Assembly: GCA_024349245.1 (NCBI GenBank)
Contig: JALDNG010000016.1
Location: 3,286,001-3,350,000, forward strand
Source: Neodontobutis hainanensis
Lineage: Eukaryota; Chordata; Actinopteri; Gobiiformes; Odontobutidae
Reading direction: 5' to 3'
Length of the DNA stretch: 64,000 nucleotides
Position numbers and translations under genes: made by a program. This document shows, one piece after another, positions 11,400 through 23,846 of the stretch; the stretch's first letter is position 1; each line of letters starts with the position of its first letter. The notes below the pieces were generated by a model that was not told the origin of the DNA, did not search any database, and saw only the letters and a program-made list of their open reading frames with translations.

Positions 11400-14300
11400 A
11401 TGGCGGACAGCGCAAGCGAGAGCGATACTGACGGAGCGGGCAGCAGCTCGGCCACTCCGATGTCCTCCTCTGCCTCTAATTCTGGGAAACCCAGCATAGT
11501 CATTTCACAGTTTCGTTTGGAGGAGCTGACAAACCGCCTTGCCTCACTACAGCAAGAAAATAAAGTTCTTAAAATTGAGCTGGAAACGTTCAAACTCAAG
11601 TGCAAAGCCCTGCAGGAGGAGAACCGAGACCTCCGCAAAGCTAGCGTCACTATTGTGAGTAACGCTAGAAGCTAACTAGCTCGATGCTACCCACGCCACC
11701 TTTTAATATAACATTTGTCTCTACGTTAGCTGCACTCGGACTTGTTTGTCTTGCTACTATAATGGCCTGTTATCAGATCCGCTGTGATTAAGAAGACACA
11801 CAATTCAGACCAGGCCATATCTACTGATTTTGCTACGTTAGCTAATCTGGGCGAGTTGACCACTTCGCTAATCAAGCCCGTGCTAACCATGGCTATGACT
11901 GGGCAGCGTCAGTCAGCTATTTTGCTTTGTTTTGCGTTGCTAGTATTGGCTAACTTCAGTAGTTTGGAATCGTTATGCACCTCCCTGTAGATTTAACAAA
12001 ACTGCAAATAGGTTTTTGGGAAACCAATAACTTGCTGGAAAGTGTTCCACCACCTTATGCCAGTGAGGATGTAATATGGCAAGTGAGTGAAGCGAGTAGC
12101 TTAGCATAAGCATGCGTCATATGTCCTCATGCTCGGTTAATCAACCCCAGCTTCATAAAAATGTGTAACCGATCTGCTGGATAGATGGGAAGTATGTAGG
12201 CCAAAGTTAGCTTGCTAGTTGAATGTCAGACTCATGTGTAAAACAAGTCAGCCATGGTGCAGCCACCCCAAGTAAATGTGTGAAGCTTAACTAGCAGTTT
12301 GGTTTCTATTGTCGCTGTCATTCTCCAGCTGACACATTATCACAACGTGCAGAACAGCATTTTGCTGTGAGGTCAGTGCGGAGAGAGGAGGATGGAGAAT
12401 GTGAAACTGAATGTTTCATCACACTGGCTACTATAGCGTCCCAACACTTCTATACCTTTGCTTCTCACTTTTAACTCATTTCTGCAACATCTTGAGTCAT
12501 CAGTAAAAAATGTAACTCACTCTTGGCCTGGCACACTTCACAGCAAACTATTTACTTTGGCAAGTGTATTTATAGGATGCATGTGCCTGAAGTTGCTTGA
12601 AACTTGTAATTAAATGAATTATGTGCACAATTTTACCTCTACACCTTGTTGTTTCATCATGGTAAAATCAGTCAAGCATGGACTTAATTATATGATGGCT
12701 ATAAAACAAAGTTGTTATCACCTGAAAGCCAATGATCTCAAAACCAAAACATTTAAAATGTCCTCTTAATGAAATATAACTCTCCATAAGTTAAATGTTT
12801 TAAGTTTTGTGGATGTAAAACCTACAGTATTTACTAATTATTTCCTTCTTCTGTTATTTGATCTTTTGCAGCAAGCCAGAGCTGAACAAGAGGAAGAATT
12901 TATCAGTAACACTTTGTTTAAAAAGATCCAGGCTCTGCAGAAGGAGAAGGAGACTTTGGCAGTCAACTATGAGAAAGAGGAGGAATTTCTCACTAATGAA
13001 CTGTCAAGGAAGCTCATGCAAGTGAGTGATGGGGCAAAATATAAGGATTTTATATTTATTTAGTTGAAAATCAAGAATAGCATTGAAATCTCTATGGTGG
13101 CTTTATGGATATGTTTTTGTCCTAAGAGATTTGATCTTTACATATGTTTGAAGCATACTGCGGCTAATACATTATCTAAAGTTGTTTTGGTACATGGCCA
13201 AACCCACTAATGATTCAAGGTGACTTCATGTGTCTTCTAGATCATCTAAAGGAATTACTTTCCACTTGTCTGAGTTGTTTAGTCCAGTCTGTTTACTAAA
13301 TTAAAACTTTTCCCGACTGTGGCAAGCTGTAGAGTAACTTGTGATTGCTGATGTGTATATAAGTGGGATCTTGGAGAGTACACATTTAGGTACCTCAGCC
13401 AAGCCTTCTTAGGTTTTACACATGGATTTGTTTTCGTTTTTTGTTACCCTGACATTTCACTAAACATGAAATAGACCCCTATCTGCTTTTGACCATGTAG
13501 ATTACTGCTTGTAGTAGTTTGCAGATGATGATGCTGATGATAATAAAGACAAAGATAAACAAAGGGGTTAGCTATTCTGTGTGTAATGGCTCCTCTGCTG
13601 AAAGACTTTTAGCAACTGTTGGTAATAATGATGCAAACGCAGTTAAATATATAAATAATGCAGCCAAATAAACAGGCTTCCACACTGAACATAGTTCAGT
13701 TTCACATTTTAAGACATAAAAGTTTTATTGATAATTGACACAGTGATTACTTTGAGATATTTGTTGATTCAAACACTCCTCTGTGCTGCCTCGTGTTATG
13801 TTCTGTTTCTGACACACCACATCAGTCTATGATTCAAAATAACCAAATGCAGTAAATATTAACACAAACCAGTCTTGGGAGAGTATGTGGGAAACTTTAT
13901 ACACAAAAGTTGTGGTATATTTGTGACAAAAAGAAGCACGCAAATTGCTAAAGTGTTTTATTGGACAAAAACCGGGTGTGGGAATGTATGACTGACAGAA
14001 AGATAACTCACTATGCAGTCATTATATTAACTAATGACCATGTTGCTATAAATGGGTTAATATTATAAGTATTATTACTTTTTCCCATTATACATATGTC
14101 TTGTAAATAATTTTTTAGTATTTAGCGGTTTCTTTTAATTAAACTGTTTCTTAATTATCATCGTTTTTTTTCATCCAAGCTCCAACATGAGAAGGCAGAG
14201 TTGGAGCAGCACTTGGAACAGGAACAGGAGTTCCAGGTAAACAAACTCATGAAAAAGATAAAGAAGATGGAGAATGAGACCATTTCAAAACAGCTGACAT

Positions 14301-17300
14301 TAGAACAGGTAAGAACAGCAGAACCTGGGCTTTTTCCTTTAGTCATTGTAGTCTTTTAAAAGACAATCAATTGTTGGTTACTGCAAAACAACTGGGGTAC
14401 AGTGGGATGCTGATTTTAAGTTCTAATACTAATTTTGTATTATTCATGTCTAGTTGAGCATGCACATGTAATTTCTGATGGCTCATGAATGCGTATGTGG
14501 ATAATTATGTAATGCTGTTGTGCATAGATGGAGGTGTGTTTGTTAAAATAACACATTGTGCTCATTATGGTAGTAATTTACTGGTTACTTGAAGAATGTG
14601 GTTGAGTTCTGTTTAATATCAAGATTTAGGATGAATAAAGCTAAAACAAATTTAGAAAATTCTTATAAAGCCATTGCAGCAACAAAATAATTGTTCATTA
14701 CAGCCATGTCTTTTAACCACCAGTTTGGCTCAAGCACTGGGGTTAAAGTAGTATGGCGTTGTGTATAACTAACAAGCAGGATTTACCAGTTTATCAGTTG
14801 TCATTACATGTGTGGGCTCAAATCATTGACCAAGTGTTTTTTAACTTTTTTTTTGTTTGTTTTTAACTTAGCTAAGGCGTGAGAAAATTGACCTTGAGAA
14901 TACATTAGAGCAAGAACAAGAAGCTCTGGTCAACAGACTATGGAAAAGGATGGACAAACTCGAGGCTGAGAAGAGGTATCCATCAACGTACCTAAATGTT
15001 CAGGAGTTGTGTGCTTTGCAGAGTCCAGCAGCAAGATATCTGTGGTGCCTTGCACAGATACAGCACAGATTTTGTTAAACTGTTTCATCCTTATGATGCA
15101 GTACTAATTTTTTGTGTGTTTATGCACGTATTTTTCAAACTAGAATCCTCCAGGAGAAGTTGGACCAGCCGGTGTCAGCTCCGCCCTCCCCCAGGGATGT
15201 TTCTATGGAGATCGATTCACCAGAGAACATGATGCGGCATATCCGCTTCCTCAAGAATGAGGTGGAGAGGCTTAAGAAAAGCCTTCGCACCACAGAGCTA
15301 CAGCGTAAGTAGCCACCTAACCAGTGCACATCTAAAGAGAGATGACTCTGTAGGCCAAGTAACTTCTGGATATGATGTTGGTGTACTTATTCACTGACTG
15401 TTTATAGCCTCAATAGGCACTTGTTACACAAACATCTTATTGCCCCTAGAAGATGGTGAAAAGCCCCTGAGATGCTGTACATTACTAACTTATGTCTATT
15501 GGGGTAAAAAGTGGACTACAAACAGAATATACTCAAGGATGTAGTATAACATTCAGTATTGTACCTCAAAGTAAGCACAAACAACCCCAAAATGAGATTT
15601 GCCCATTGCTTGATTTTAGGTGAAATATTTTAACACTGATGCAGAGGCATGTTTTTATATGGAATACATGTCAGGACGTGCAGTGAAGGCTGCCAGAAAA
15701 GGTGGATTACTAAGAGAAAATAGAACTGTATTTTAATCCCCTTTCTATTTTTTCTCTTAAAAGATTCTTCCACTAGAGGGAGCTGTCAGATAATCTGTTT
15801 AACTTTTGCTTTAGCTTTTTGCTTTCTCATTTAAATCATTTTAAAATAATTCAGTTAAAAAAAAAAAAAATCAAGCATTTAGTATTTTTAATATTTTTTA
15901 TTTACCTGATGGTAAAAAATGGAACCTTTTTTATTTATTTATTTATTTTAAATTTTATTTTATTCTTTTTAACCTGATTTGTACTCCTAAATAGACACTG
16001 AGAAACGAGCTCAGTACATAGAGGAGGAACGACACATGAGAGAAGAGAATATTCGACTGCAGAGGAAACTTCAAAGAGAAATGGAGCGCAGGGAGGCCCT
16101 GTGCAGACAACTGTCGGAGAGTGAATCCAGTCTGGAAATGGACGATGAGAGGTAAGTTATAACCGCTTTACAGTCACTCAAACAACAAATTTGGTTTAAA
16201 ATGAGATGGGGTTTACTCTCTTCATTCAAAAGGTTTGCTGTTTATATATGATCCTTACTTAGGGTTTTGTACTTGGAAGCTGAGAGCCAGAAGGTTATAA
16301 TTTAGGTAAAAATAAAAAAACAATTATAGTACACCCCCCCCTTAGATAACCTCAAGATTGCGGTTTCAGAATGAGCACAACGTTATTATATAATAATGTA
16401 TCATTATTGCTTCAAGAGTGGTTGAGTTGAGGCTCATTGCTGCATGATAATGCAATATGCATTTTAATTAACATATGTGTTTAATACAGTATATATATAT
16501 GCACACTCTAAATGATTGTATTTTTAACATGTAACCAAAATTCATAAATGGTAAGTGCCTTGGTTTTGCGATGAAAACTAATTTTAGGACAGTCTTGTGG
16601 ATGGTTGATGTTGGACAAAAAAACACCACAGGTGAACTTTATTTTAATCCGGTCTCGTCTTCCTTTTAGGTACTTTAATGAGATGTCTGCACAGGGCTTA
16701 CGAGCAAGGACTGTTTCCAGCCCTATCCCTTATACCCCATCCCCCAGCTCTAGCAGACCCATATCACCTGGTAGGTACAGCTGATATGTCCTGGTAATAA
16801 AACAACAATAATCGCAACAATAAAATGTCTCACTATTGGTTTATCTCGCCTCCAGTTCAATCATTGACAAAGAAATATCTCTTAAACGTCACTTTGGTGA
16901 CTTTACTGGTAGCCTTTTGTGTTACATGACCACATTGAAAGCTTTTGTAACACCAAACATTTTATTCACTGTTTTATAAAGCTACATGGAGGTAGAGAAA
17001 ATTATTGTCATGATGCCATCTGATTTATAACTGGAGTTTTAAACTGCTGTAAACGCCTTGCTCCAACTGGGGGGGGCAGGTGTTGCATTTTCTCTAAATC
17101 GGAGTAACCCACCTGCGTGTGAATGTAGTGAGATTAGATTGCAGCCTAATAGTTTGTACAGTGGTAATGTAAAACTCTGAGTGTAAAATAACTATTGCTC
17201 TTTTGATCAAATAAAAAAACAAGGTAAAGGTATTTGGCCATCTGTCAAGTGCCACTTCATTCTCTCTGGTACCCACTTGGGAACCTATCTGCACAGCAAA

Positions 17301-18950
17301 TGTTCTCAGGTGTGATCCATGTTCCCAATTACAGGTCTGTCATATGGAAGCCACACAGTTGGCTTTACACCTCCGGCTACCCTGTCCCGAGCTGCCATGT
17401 CTCACTACAACACACCTGCCCTGCACGTACACGGAAGCTCTTCTCACGCCGTAGCGGTGAGTCACTAAACTGTTGTCAGTTGGTTTATTATTTTTTTTTA
17501 GCTATACAATAGTACATTTGAAGTTTTATACTGGAACTCCAACCAGTTTCAGTACTACACAGCGTAATCAAGGGCTATGTTGACACTCTTCACTATGTTG
17601 TGGCTAATTATGCTGCTAGCAACTAGAGCAGCTCAAATAATAGTCATAATGTCTCTGGAGACACTAACAACGATAATAATCACCAGAGAGAGGTCAGCAT
17701 ATTGCCCAGCCATACGTTCTATGATCAGAGGGCTGTATAGTATTACCTAAACGATAGTTTGAGTAAAAAAGTGTGCTGTGTAATTTAATCACAACAACGT
17801 GATCTTGAGCTCCTGCAGCAGTAAGTAAATAAACTCGTATTTGTCACTGTGGGTCACATGACAAAGGGAAGTGAACAATTTGTTTTAATTGTTGACTACA
17901 AGGCTTCAAATGTTTAGTGAACTCCTTGACAAGCGTTTGCTTGTGTCAACTATGCAAATTTCAACAAAATGGTTTATTTTTACTGTCTTCAGCGCTATTG
18001 TTTTATACATTATTTATAATTAATTCACCGTTAACCCAATTTATATTTTTGCATTTGTAGTGATAAGACTCAAAATATCTGATAAACAAACTTTGTTGAG
18101 CATGAAGGATCAGACAGCTTAATTCTAAACTTTTTCATTATTATTCTTATTATTCCTATGACTGGAGTCGCACTATTTACATTGTTGATCTTGCCATTTA
18201 ATTTTTTTTCCCCTGTTTAGTAGGCATTGGACAATAACCAAAGTTTGGAACAGTTTGAAGACACTCTGATAATTGCAATGTTGAAACTTCTAATACAATG
18301 ATAATCCATTATTGTCAAGAGCTAATGAGACATGAGCATATAGTGCTAAAAATACACATTTACAAAAGAGCAAAGTCGTTTTTAACATCTATCAACTGAT
18401 GTGTCCAAATAAATAGACCAGTAACACAGTGTATCAATGGGAAAAGTGAATTTAAAGCCCTGTCTTAAGGAAATGCACTCAATTATTTGAAAGGATGCCG
18501 TTTGGATTTGACAGCATATAATAACATTTACCTGAAATTAAACTTCTTTAAAGATATAACCATATGGTGATACTGTTTTAATACCGTCAGAATCTCAAAC
18601 TGTCCCATGCCTGCTGTGTAGTGTAGATTGTAAAAAATGCACGCAATTTTGAAAAGGCAAGAAGCATTTTGTATTATATAAATCACACCTAAATGTTTTT
18701 TTCTTCTCATCTCACTCTTTTTTTTTTTTTTTTTTTACAGAGGCCCTCCCCAAGAAGAAGCACCAGCCCAGACAAGTTCAAACGTCCCACACCTCCACCC
18801 TCACCAAACACGCACTCAGGGGCTCAGCAGCCTCAGCCCCCGCTCCCCCCGCCAGCCCAGCCCATGGTCCAGTCCATGTCCTCCCCGGCAGCGATGTCAC
18901 AGCATGCCGCAGGAGCCACAGCAGCACAGCAGCCTCCCTCCCAGCCTTAA
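11400..18950 (+). CDS. ccdc6: Coiled-coil domain-containing protein 6
   Basis: Complete gene, 9 exons: 11400-11654, 12872-13021, 14180-14308, 14872-14975, 15144-15304, 15995-16151, 16670-16770, 17335-17456, 18741-18950; 462 aa (human 474). It starts at MADSASESDTDGAG, the same start as human. Long coiled coil from about residue 38 (FRLEELTNRLASLQQENK) to about 310 (CRQLSESESSLEMDDE), then a Pro/Ser-rich tail with SRPISPG and KRPTPPPSPN, a likely SH3-ligand stretch. CCDC6 is a scaffold implicated in DNA-damage signalling and CREB1 repression; in humans its first exon is the part joined to RET in RET/PTC1 fusions, and exon 1 here is the equivalent 85-codon, phase-0 unit. The Ala/Gly-rich N-terminal run of mammals is shorter here. 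Identity is very secure. Confidence 0.97.
15770..15783 (+). promoter_or_regulatory. CTCF-like core motif in ccdc6 intron 5
   Basis: CCACTAGAGGGAGC closely matches the CTCF core consensus CCASYAGRKGGCRS, with one mismatch. Occupancy is unknown. Confidence 0.35.
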
Positions 18951-19935
18951 CGCCACACTGTCTCGTCTTTGCGCCTGAGCGCACCACCTGAATGCCACGA
19001 TGCTACTGCAAAAGCAACTTTCATTATTACCAGCTCTGGAAGTCAAGTTTGTTACACTCACCAACTCCACAAAAGAAGCAGCGTCAAAAATTATAAAAGG
19101 GGAAAGAAACAAGAAAGGGGCACATTCACTGTGATGAAGGTGCCTGTCCAATATAAATGTGGCGTTTACATCTCTTTAAAAAGGAATGGAAGGACTGAAA
19201 ATTAATCGCTTCTGGGATTTGTAGAGCCATCATCTGTTCCACTTTCTGTCTTGTTGATGTTAAGTTTTTTTCTTTGGTTGGGACCGTAGCTGGTTGGAGT
19301 TGTTGTGCTGCTGAGATAGCACAAACAGCACAGAGACTGTCATGGTGGTGTTTTCTCATAAGTTGGATGTTTGGATCAGCAGTTGGATGTATGGCTAGAG
19401 AAATAAATGATGGATGTGTTTGATTGTTTTCATGCCTATAATAAGACACTTCTCCACTCTGGCACACCCCACTGCTAAGACACTCTCAGCAGTTTACCTA
19501 ACGTGAAAATGTACACAGCTTTGATTAGGGCAACAATGAGGGTGCTAGACACCTCTAAATGTAGGGCATTGATTAAATGCAGCTCACTCTGCAGTTGTTA
19601 TCCAAAGCCTTCAAAGAATCAGCCGCTCATAATTCAAAAAGACAAAAAAAACCCCACTGAGGATGGACACTGGTACATAAACAGCAGATCAATGTCGCCT
19701 TTGAGGTGTATAAAATGTAGTCTGAAGTGTTACAACTTAGTCATGTACTTGGTCTCTTCTCTGCTCTTCTCTCTGGTGTATTTCTGAACGCTTCATCCTT
19801 ATGGATATTCTTCATCAGAAAAGATAAAAACATGATGCTCTTCACACTTAATATACATACTGCTAAACATTCTAAATGAATGGTACTGTTGAACTAAATT
19901 TCTATGTATGATTAAAGCTCTTGAGATGACTACAG
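18951..19935 (+). other. ccdc6: ccdc6 3' UTR
   Basis: No conserved frame follows the TAA at 18948-18950. An ATTAAA signal lies at 19911-19916, and another AATAAA-type signal near 20068 could serve a longer transcript. Confidence 0.5.
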
Positions 19936-22580
19936 CTACGATTGACTTTTTTTTTTATTGAAACGCAAGTAATATGAGAGTTTTCTGTCCTCAATTGTGC
20001 ACGCAGTTTACATTTTTAGACCAAGCATAAAACGGTTATTAACATGCTCTTTTAATTGATTTATTCAAATAAAATTTACTTTCAGGGGGTGCCACTTTCC
20101 TAAAATAAACTTAGATTAACTTTTTTTATTCCTTTTATTGGGAAAGTTACACGTTAATTTCAACTTAAACTAAGCATAACTGAATAAATAACAGATTTTC
20201 TTTTTACCCTGCTTAAAAGAGAGTTACAAAGATGGAAAAGTAATTCTGTAACTGACATTGATCTATGGCTATTTTCAGGCACATAAGATGTTTCACATTT
20301 TAACTAAAATATTACTAAACATTTATTCAGTTGGTTTCCCTTAACTGTTTTTTCTTCTCCCAAAATACTGTCATGTTATCCAGTGTATCTGAACAGAGCA
20401 GGTCATATATCTGACATATTAACACATCACTCCCAAGATCGTTCAACACAGTAACCAGGTTACTGCAGCTTAAACTCACACGATGGGTTGACCCTCGCTG
20501 GAGTCATAACACTTGGCCCATCACCAGTATTATCTTTGCCTGAATTCTTCCTGAGAAATATAATACAAATGTTTTTTCTTCTTTTCTGTTTTTTTTTTTT
20601 TTTTTTTTTTTTTTATACGTTGTAGGTTTATTTCTTACGGCTGAAGTCAGCAACCTGAACTAATCCGAGCAGGGATCTGGGATGGAGGTCGAGGGCAGCC
20701 ATGCTGGGCACTGCAGTGACCTTTCACCTCTGTGGCTCTCTGAAGCTAGGTGGCCAAAGGAAAGAGATTGCTCTAGACTGCAGGGTGGCTCCTTAGGTTT
20801 TCGCCTGCCAAGTGTCTCTCAACAGAGAACAGCATGACACTGCTTCTTAGGTGTCACGAGAGTAGAGAAGAAATCATTAGAAGGAATTTCCGGTCAGCCT
20901 ATGTAGAACTGCTGGGAAACTTTCTCTATATTGGCGTTTGAGAAGCAATGTGAGCGCTTTGGCGTCACTAGAAGCAGGCAAAAATATCAACCAAAAACAA
21001 TCCAACGGGATTTTAAAATGAAATCTGTTATTGTCATTCACATGCCGTAAGAAGTCTAATGCATACCTGTTATCTATTTTTATTGGTTATCATTCTGTAC
21101 CCAACACACTATGGTACTGTAAATACTTTCTCCTGAGATATTTCACCTTTGAACTGAATGTGATCCAACAGTTCATCTTTTGGTCACCTGTTTTATTAGT
21201 GGCCTTTTGCTGAGACATGATATGAGCGCTTGGATAAACATAGCACAAGGTCTGGTAATGTATTAGGACACTAGTAATTCATTTATTGTATACCTGGGAC
21301 AGTATGTTATAAGACATTATGAGCTTGCTTTGAAGCCTTTGATTATATAATCTAATGAGCTGATCAATGATCTCTGGCTATATAATGCCCATATTCAGAA
21401 ACAACCACATCAGGAGAAAATATTTTTCTGAATATCTTTTGAAATGCCGGAGATCCATGAATGAACAGATTACAGCACCCGTGACTTATTGAGACACCGG
21501 TGTAAACAGATAAACGAATAATAATTCTAAGGTCAGGTTCACTGTGATATAATACTGTTCTTAAGCACCACATTAACTTGTCTCTAACTAGAGGACATGG
21601 AAATAAATAAGCTGAAGCCTACGTTTGATTTGAAATTTAACCACACAGTCTTCTCTGGTAAATTATTTTTTTGATAGTGTTCTATTACATTATAGCTTTG
21701 CCTACAAACACATTTGTGACCCTTTTAGAGTAACTAGAGACTTGTGTGAGCACGGACATTGAGTGTACCTCCAGTCCATACATGCATATCAGTGCTCTTC
21801 TCACCCCACCTTCTTCCGACTCATACAATAAAGACATTTCCCTGAAAACAATTAACTGTGCCTCCCTTGTTCCCTTTTTGCTTAATTTGGTCGGTCAGGA
21901 GGGGATTATTGAGTGTAAATCTTTTTTTATGTAAGACCCCTCTTGGCAGCTACTTTCCACTATGGGAAAAAATCATCAAAGGTCCTCAAGAATTTCCAGT
22001 GTATTTGGTATAAGGACCAGTTCGGCCTTGTGTTCTGCCCCTCCCTCCCAGTCCACGCTCTCTGTTCTTTCATCTGGGCTCTGAACCTTTCTGAGCTTTG
22101 ATTCTTTTCCTGTCAGCCCTCCATTTCTTTATAGCCTCTCTCTACTGACTCAGTTCCTCTCGCTAATGACCTAAGGTTAGGAGCATGAGCAGTCACATGG
22201 TTGTTTTTCTTCCCTCTCGGATAATAATAGCACACTAGAGCACATCTCACACCATCTATTACGAATAACTTAAATGTAAAGGAGTAAACGGGCTAAATTA
22301 ACCATATTATGTCGGATAACATTTTAATTATCTGATGGAGTCAGCTGAGAATGATAAATGTCTTTCTAGTGCTCAGATTCTGACGCAAATACAGCGCTAT
22401 AGCAAATATTTTGTCTGTCACTGAACACGATGTTAATATCTACTGAAGCCGTCTTGTTCTGGTCTTCTCTCTGGGAGCTCAACTCGAGGAGGACTCTGGC
22501 AGTGCGCCCTGCTGGTGCAACAAGACGCTGTTATTAACACCAGCACCCGGCTCAGACTGGACCGACCGACTCTGTTCCTG
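19936..22580. other. ccdc6-slc16a9 intergenic spacer
   Basis: No protein-coding gene seen. It holds a long T run and an adjoining GC-richer block (20590-20900, separate entry). The rest is ordinary AT-rich spacer with short chance frames. Confidence 0.55.
20590..20900 (-). pseudogene. Possible retrocopied RNA with 3' poly(A) tract
   Basis: Read on the minus strand, a roughly 260-nt GC-richer block ends in an AATAAA about 16 nt before a run of about 25 A (plus-strand T run at about 20590-20614). This is the layout of a reverse-transcribed, polyadenylated RNA. No long frame is present. A segment with AGAGCA followed by a short hairpin and ACA resembles an H/ACA box arrangement, but this is weak. 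The source transcript is not recognised. Confidence 0.35.
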
Positions 22581-22584
22581 TAGG

Positions 22585-23136
22585 GGGTAAATATATATAG
22601 TACCAACCCCTCATCCCCTGACTCAGTCACACTCAGAAGTGCTAAATAAACGGGTCTTTTTCAATTCAAATCTAAGCAGTTTGTCCAACTACTTTGTGCG
22701 TTGATTTATTTTCAGTTACGACTAAAATTACATTCAAAATAAACAAACACACGGAAATCCCGAGAGAGCACATCTTTACATGAGTCTGGTGTGCGCGGAT
22801 GTGTTCCGTCAGTGCGCTCCGTGCGCGCAAAGAGAAGCTGCGGTTTTCCTCCAGTTGTCGGGGACCAGCAGGAACAGCTTTGAACCGGTTTGGTTGCCGG
22901 CTACAAAAGCAGAATGAAACGGATGTTCAGTGCGCATTGTTGCTGCAGAGTGCTTTTTCATGCACATGTAGCTCGCTTCCCTGCTCGTCGACTAGCGTAT
23001 GCCTCTGATGCTTCTTTGTTTTTCGCAGTAGCTCATTTATTAATCACGATCCTCTGAGATAAAGCCCCCTAAATGGAAAGTTCCTGTAGAGCGCGCATCT
23101 TTGCGGGCGACTGCTGCTGTTTTTATAGATGCTAAG
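22585..23136 (+). promoter_or_regulatory. slc16a9: slc16a9 promoter region and candidate non-coding first exon
   Basis: A TATA-like run (AAATATATATAG) sits near 22588, and a CpG-richer stretch follows at about 22780-23000. A strong donor CTAAG|GTAAGT at 23136/23137 would end an untranslated exon that splices to the acceptor ...CCCTCACAG at 23788, 58 nt before the ATG. The exon start is not resolved. Confidence 0.45.
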
Positions 23137-23846
23137 GTAAGTTCTGCTTTCGTTTTAAACAAAACATCCTCTGGGCTTTTGTTTTCTCTTGAATTTACCT
23201 TAAAAGATGGGGACGATGTGATTTTGTTGACATTAACGGAAAACGTTTGTATAATGAGCTCTCTGGTTATTGCTTATCATGGCGTTAAATCTCTAGGTCT
23301 TAGGCTATTTCTAAGACCAGTCAACATTTAACCACCCCATAGTAGCATGTCCTCATGGAAAACAAAGTGGGACTGTGCTTATTTCTGCCGCATTATATAT
23401 AAAGTGGCTTCTTCACAAATAATTCATAAAGGAGGTATAAAAAAAAGTTGGGTCGCCTGAAGTGCAGACTCTTTGTTGCTGGTAGTTTCATTAGGAAATG
23501 GAGAGGTGGGATGGGGCCACAAAACAGTGCAGTTTTGTTACTTTCTCCTCCTTAAAGGTGTGGTTAGGGAGAAAGGGACAAAAAGAAGCTGCCTGCTCTA
23601 GATTAGCTGCATTCAGACTTCTCAAAGGTGAACTGCCCAGGCTCAGCACTGCAGCAGCCTGTGTTACAGCACGGCTTTGTGAGTGCACATAGACCATACC
23701 TACTAACAATGCCTTTTTCTTTTTTTTTTTACTACTGTCTACTATTCTAATGTATTTTTTTTGTTGTTGTTGTTGTTGTCCCTCACAGGAGCCCTGCTGT
23801 GCCGCAGCTGTAGCAGACCCCAGAGGGCAGTAGGAACAACAGCACC

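Noticed and set aside
14976..15143. U12-type intron in ccdc6 (donor GTATCCAT)
   Set aside because: The donor resembles the minor-spliceosome consensus, but no TTCCTTAAC-like branch site lies 10-20 nt before the acceptor.
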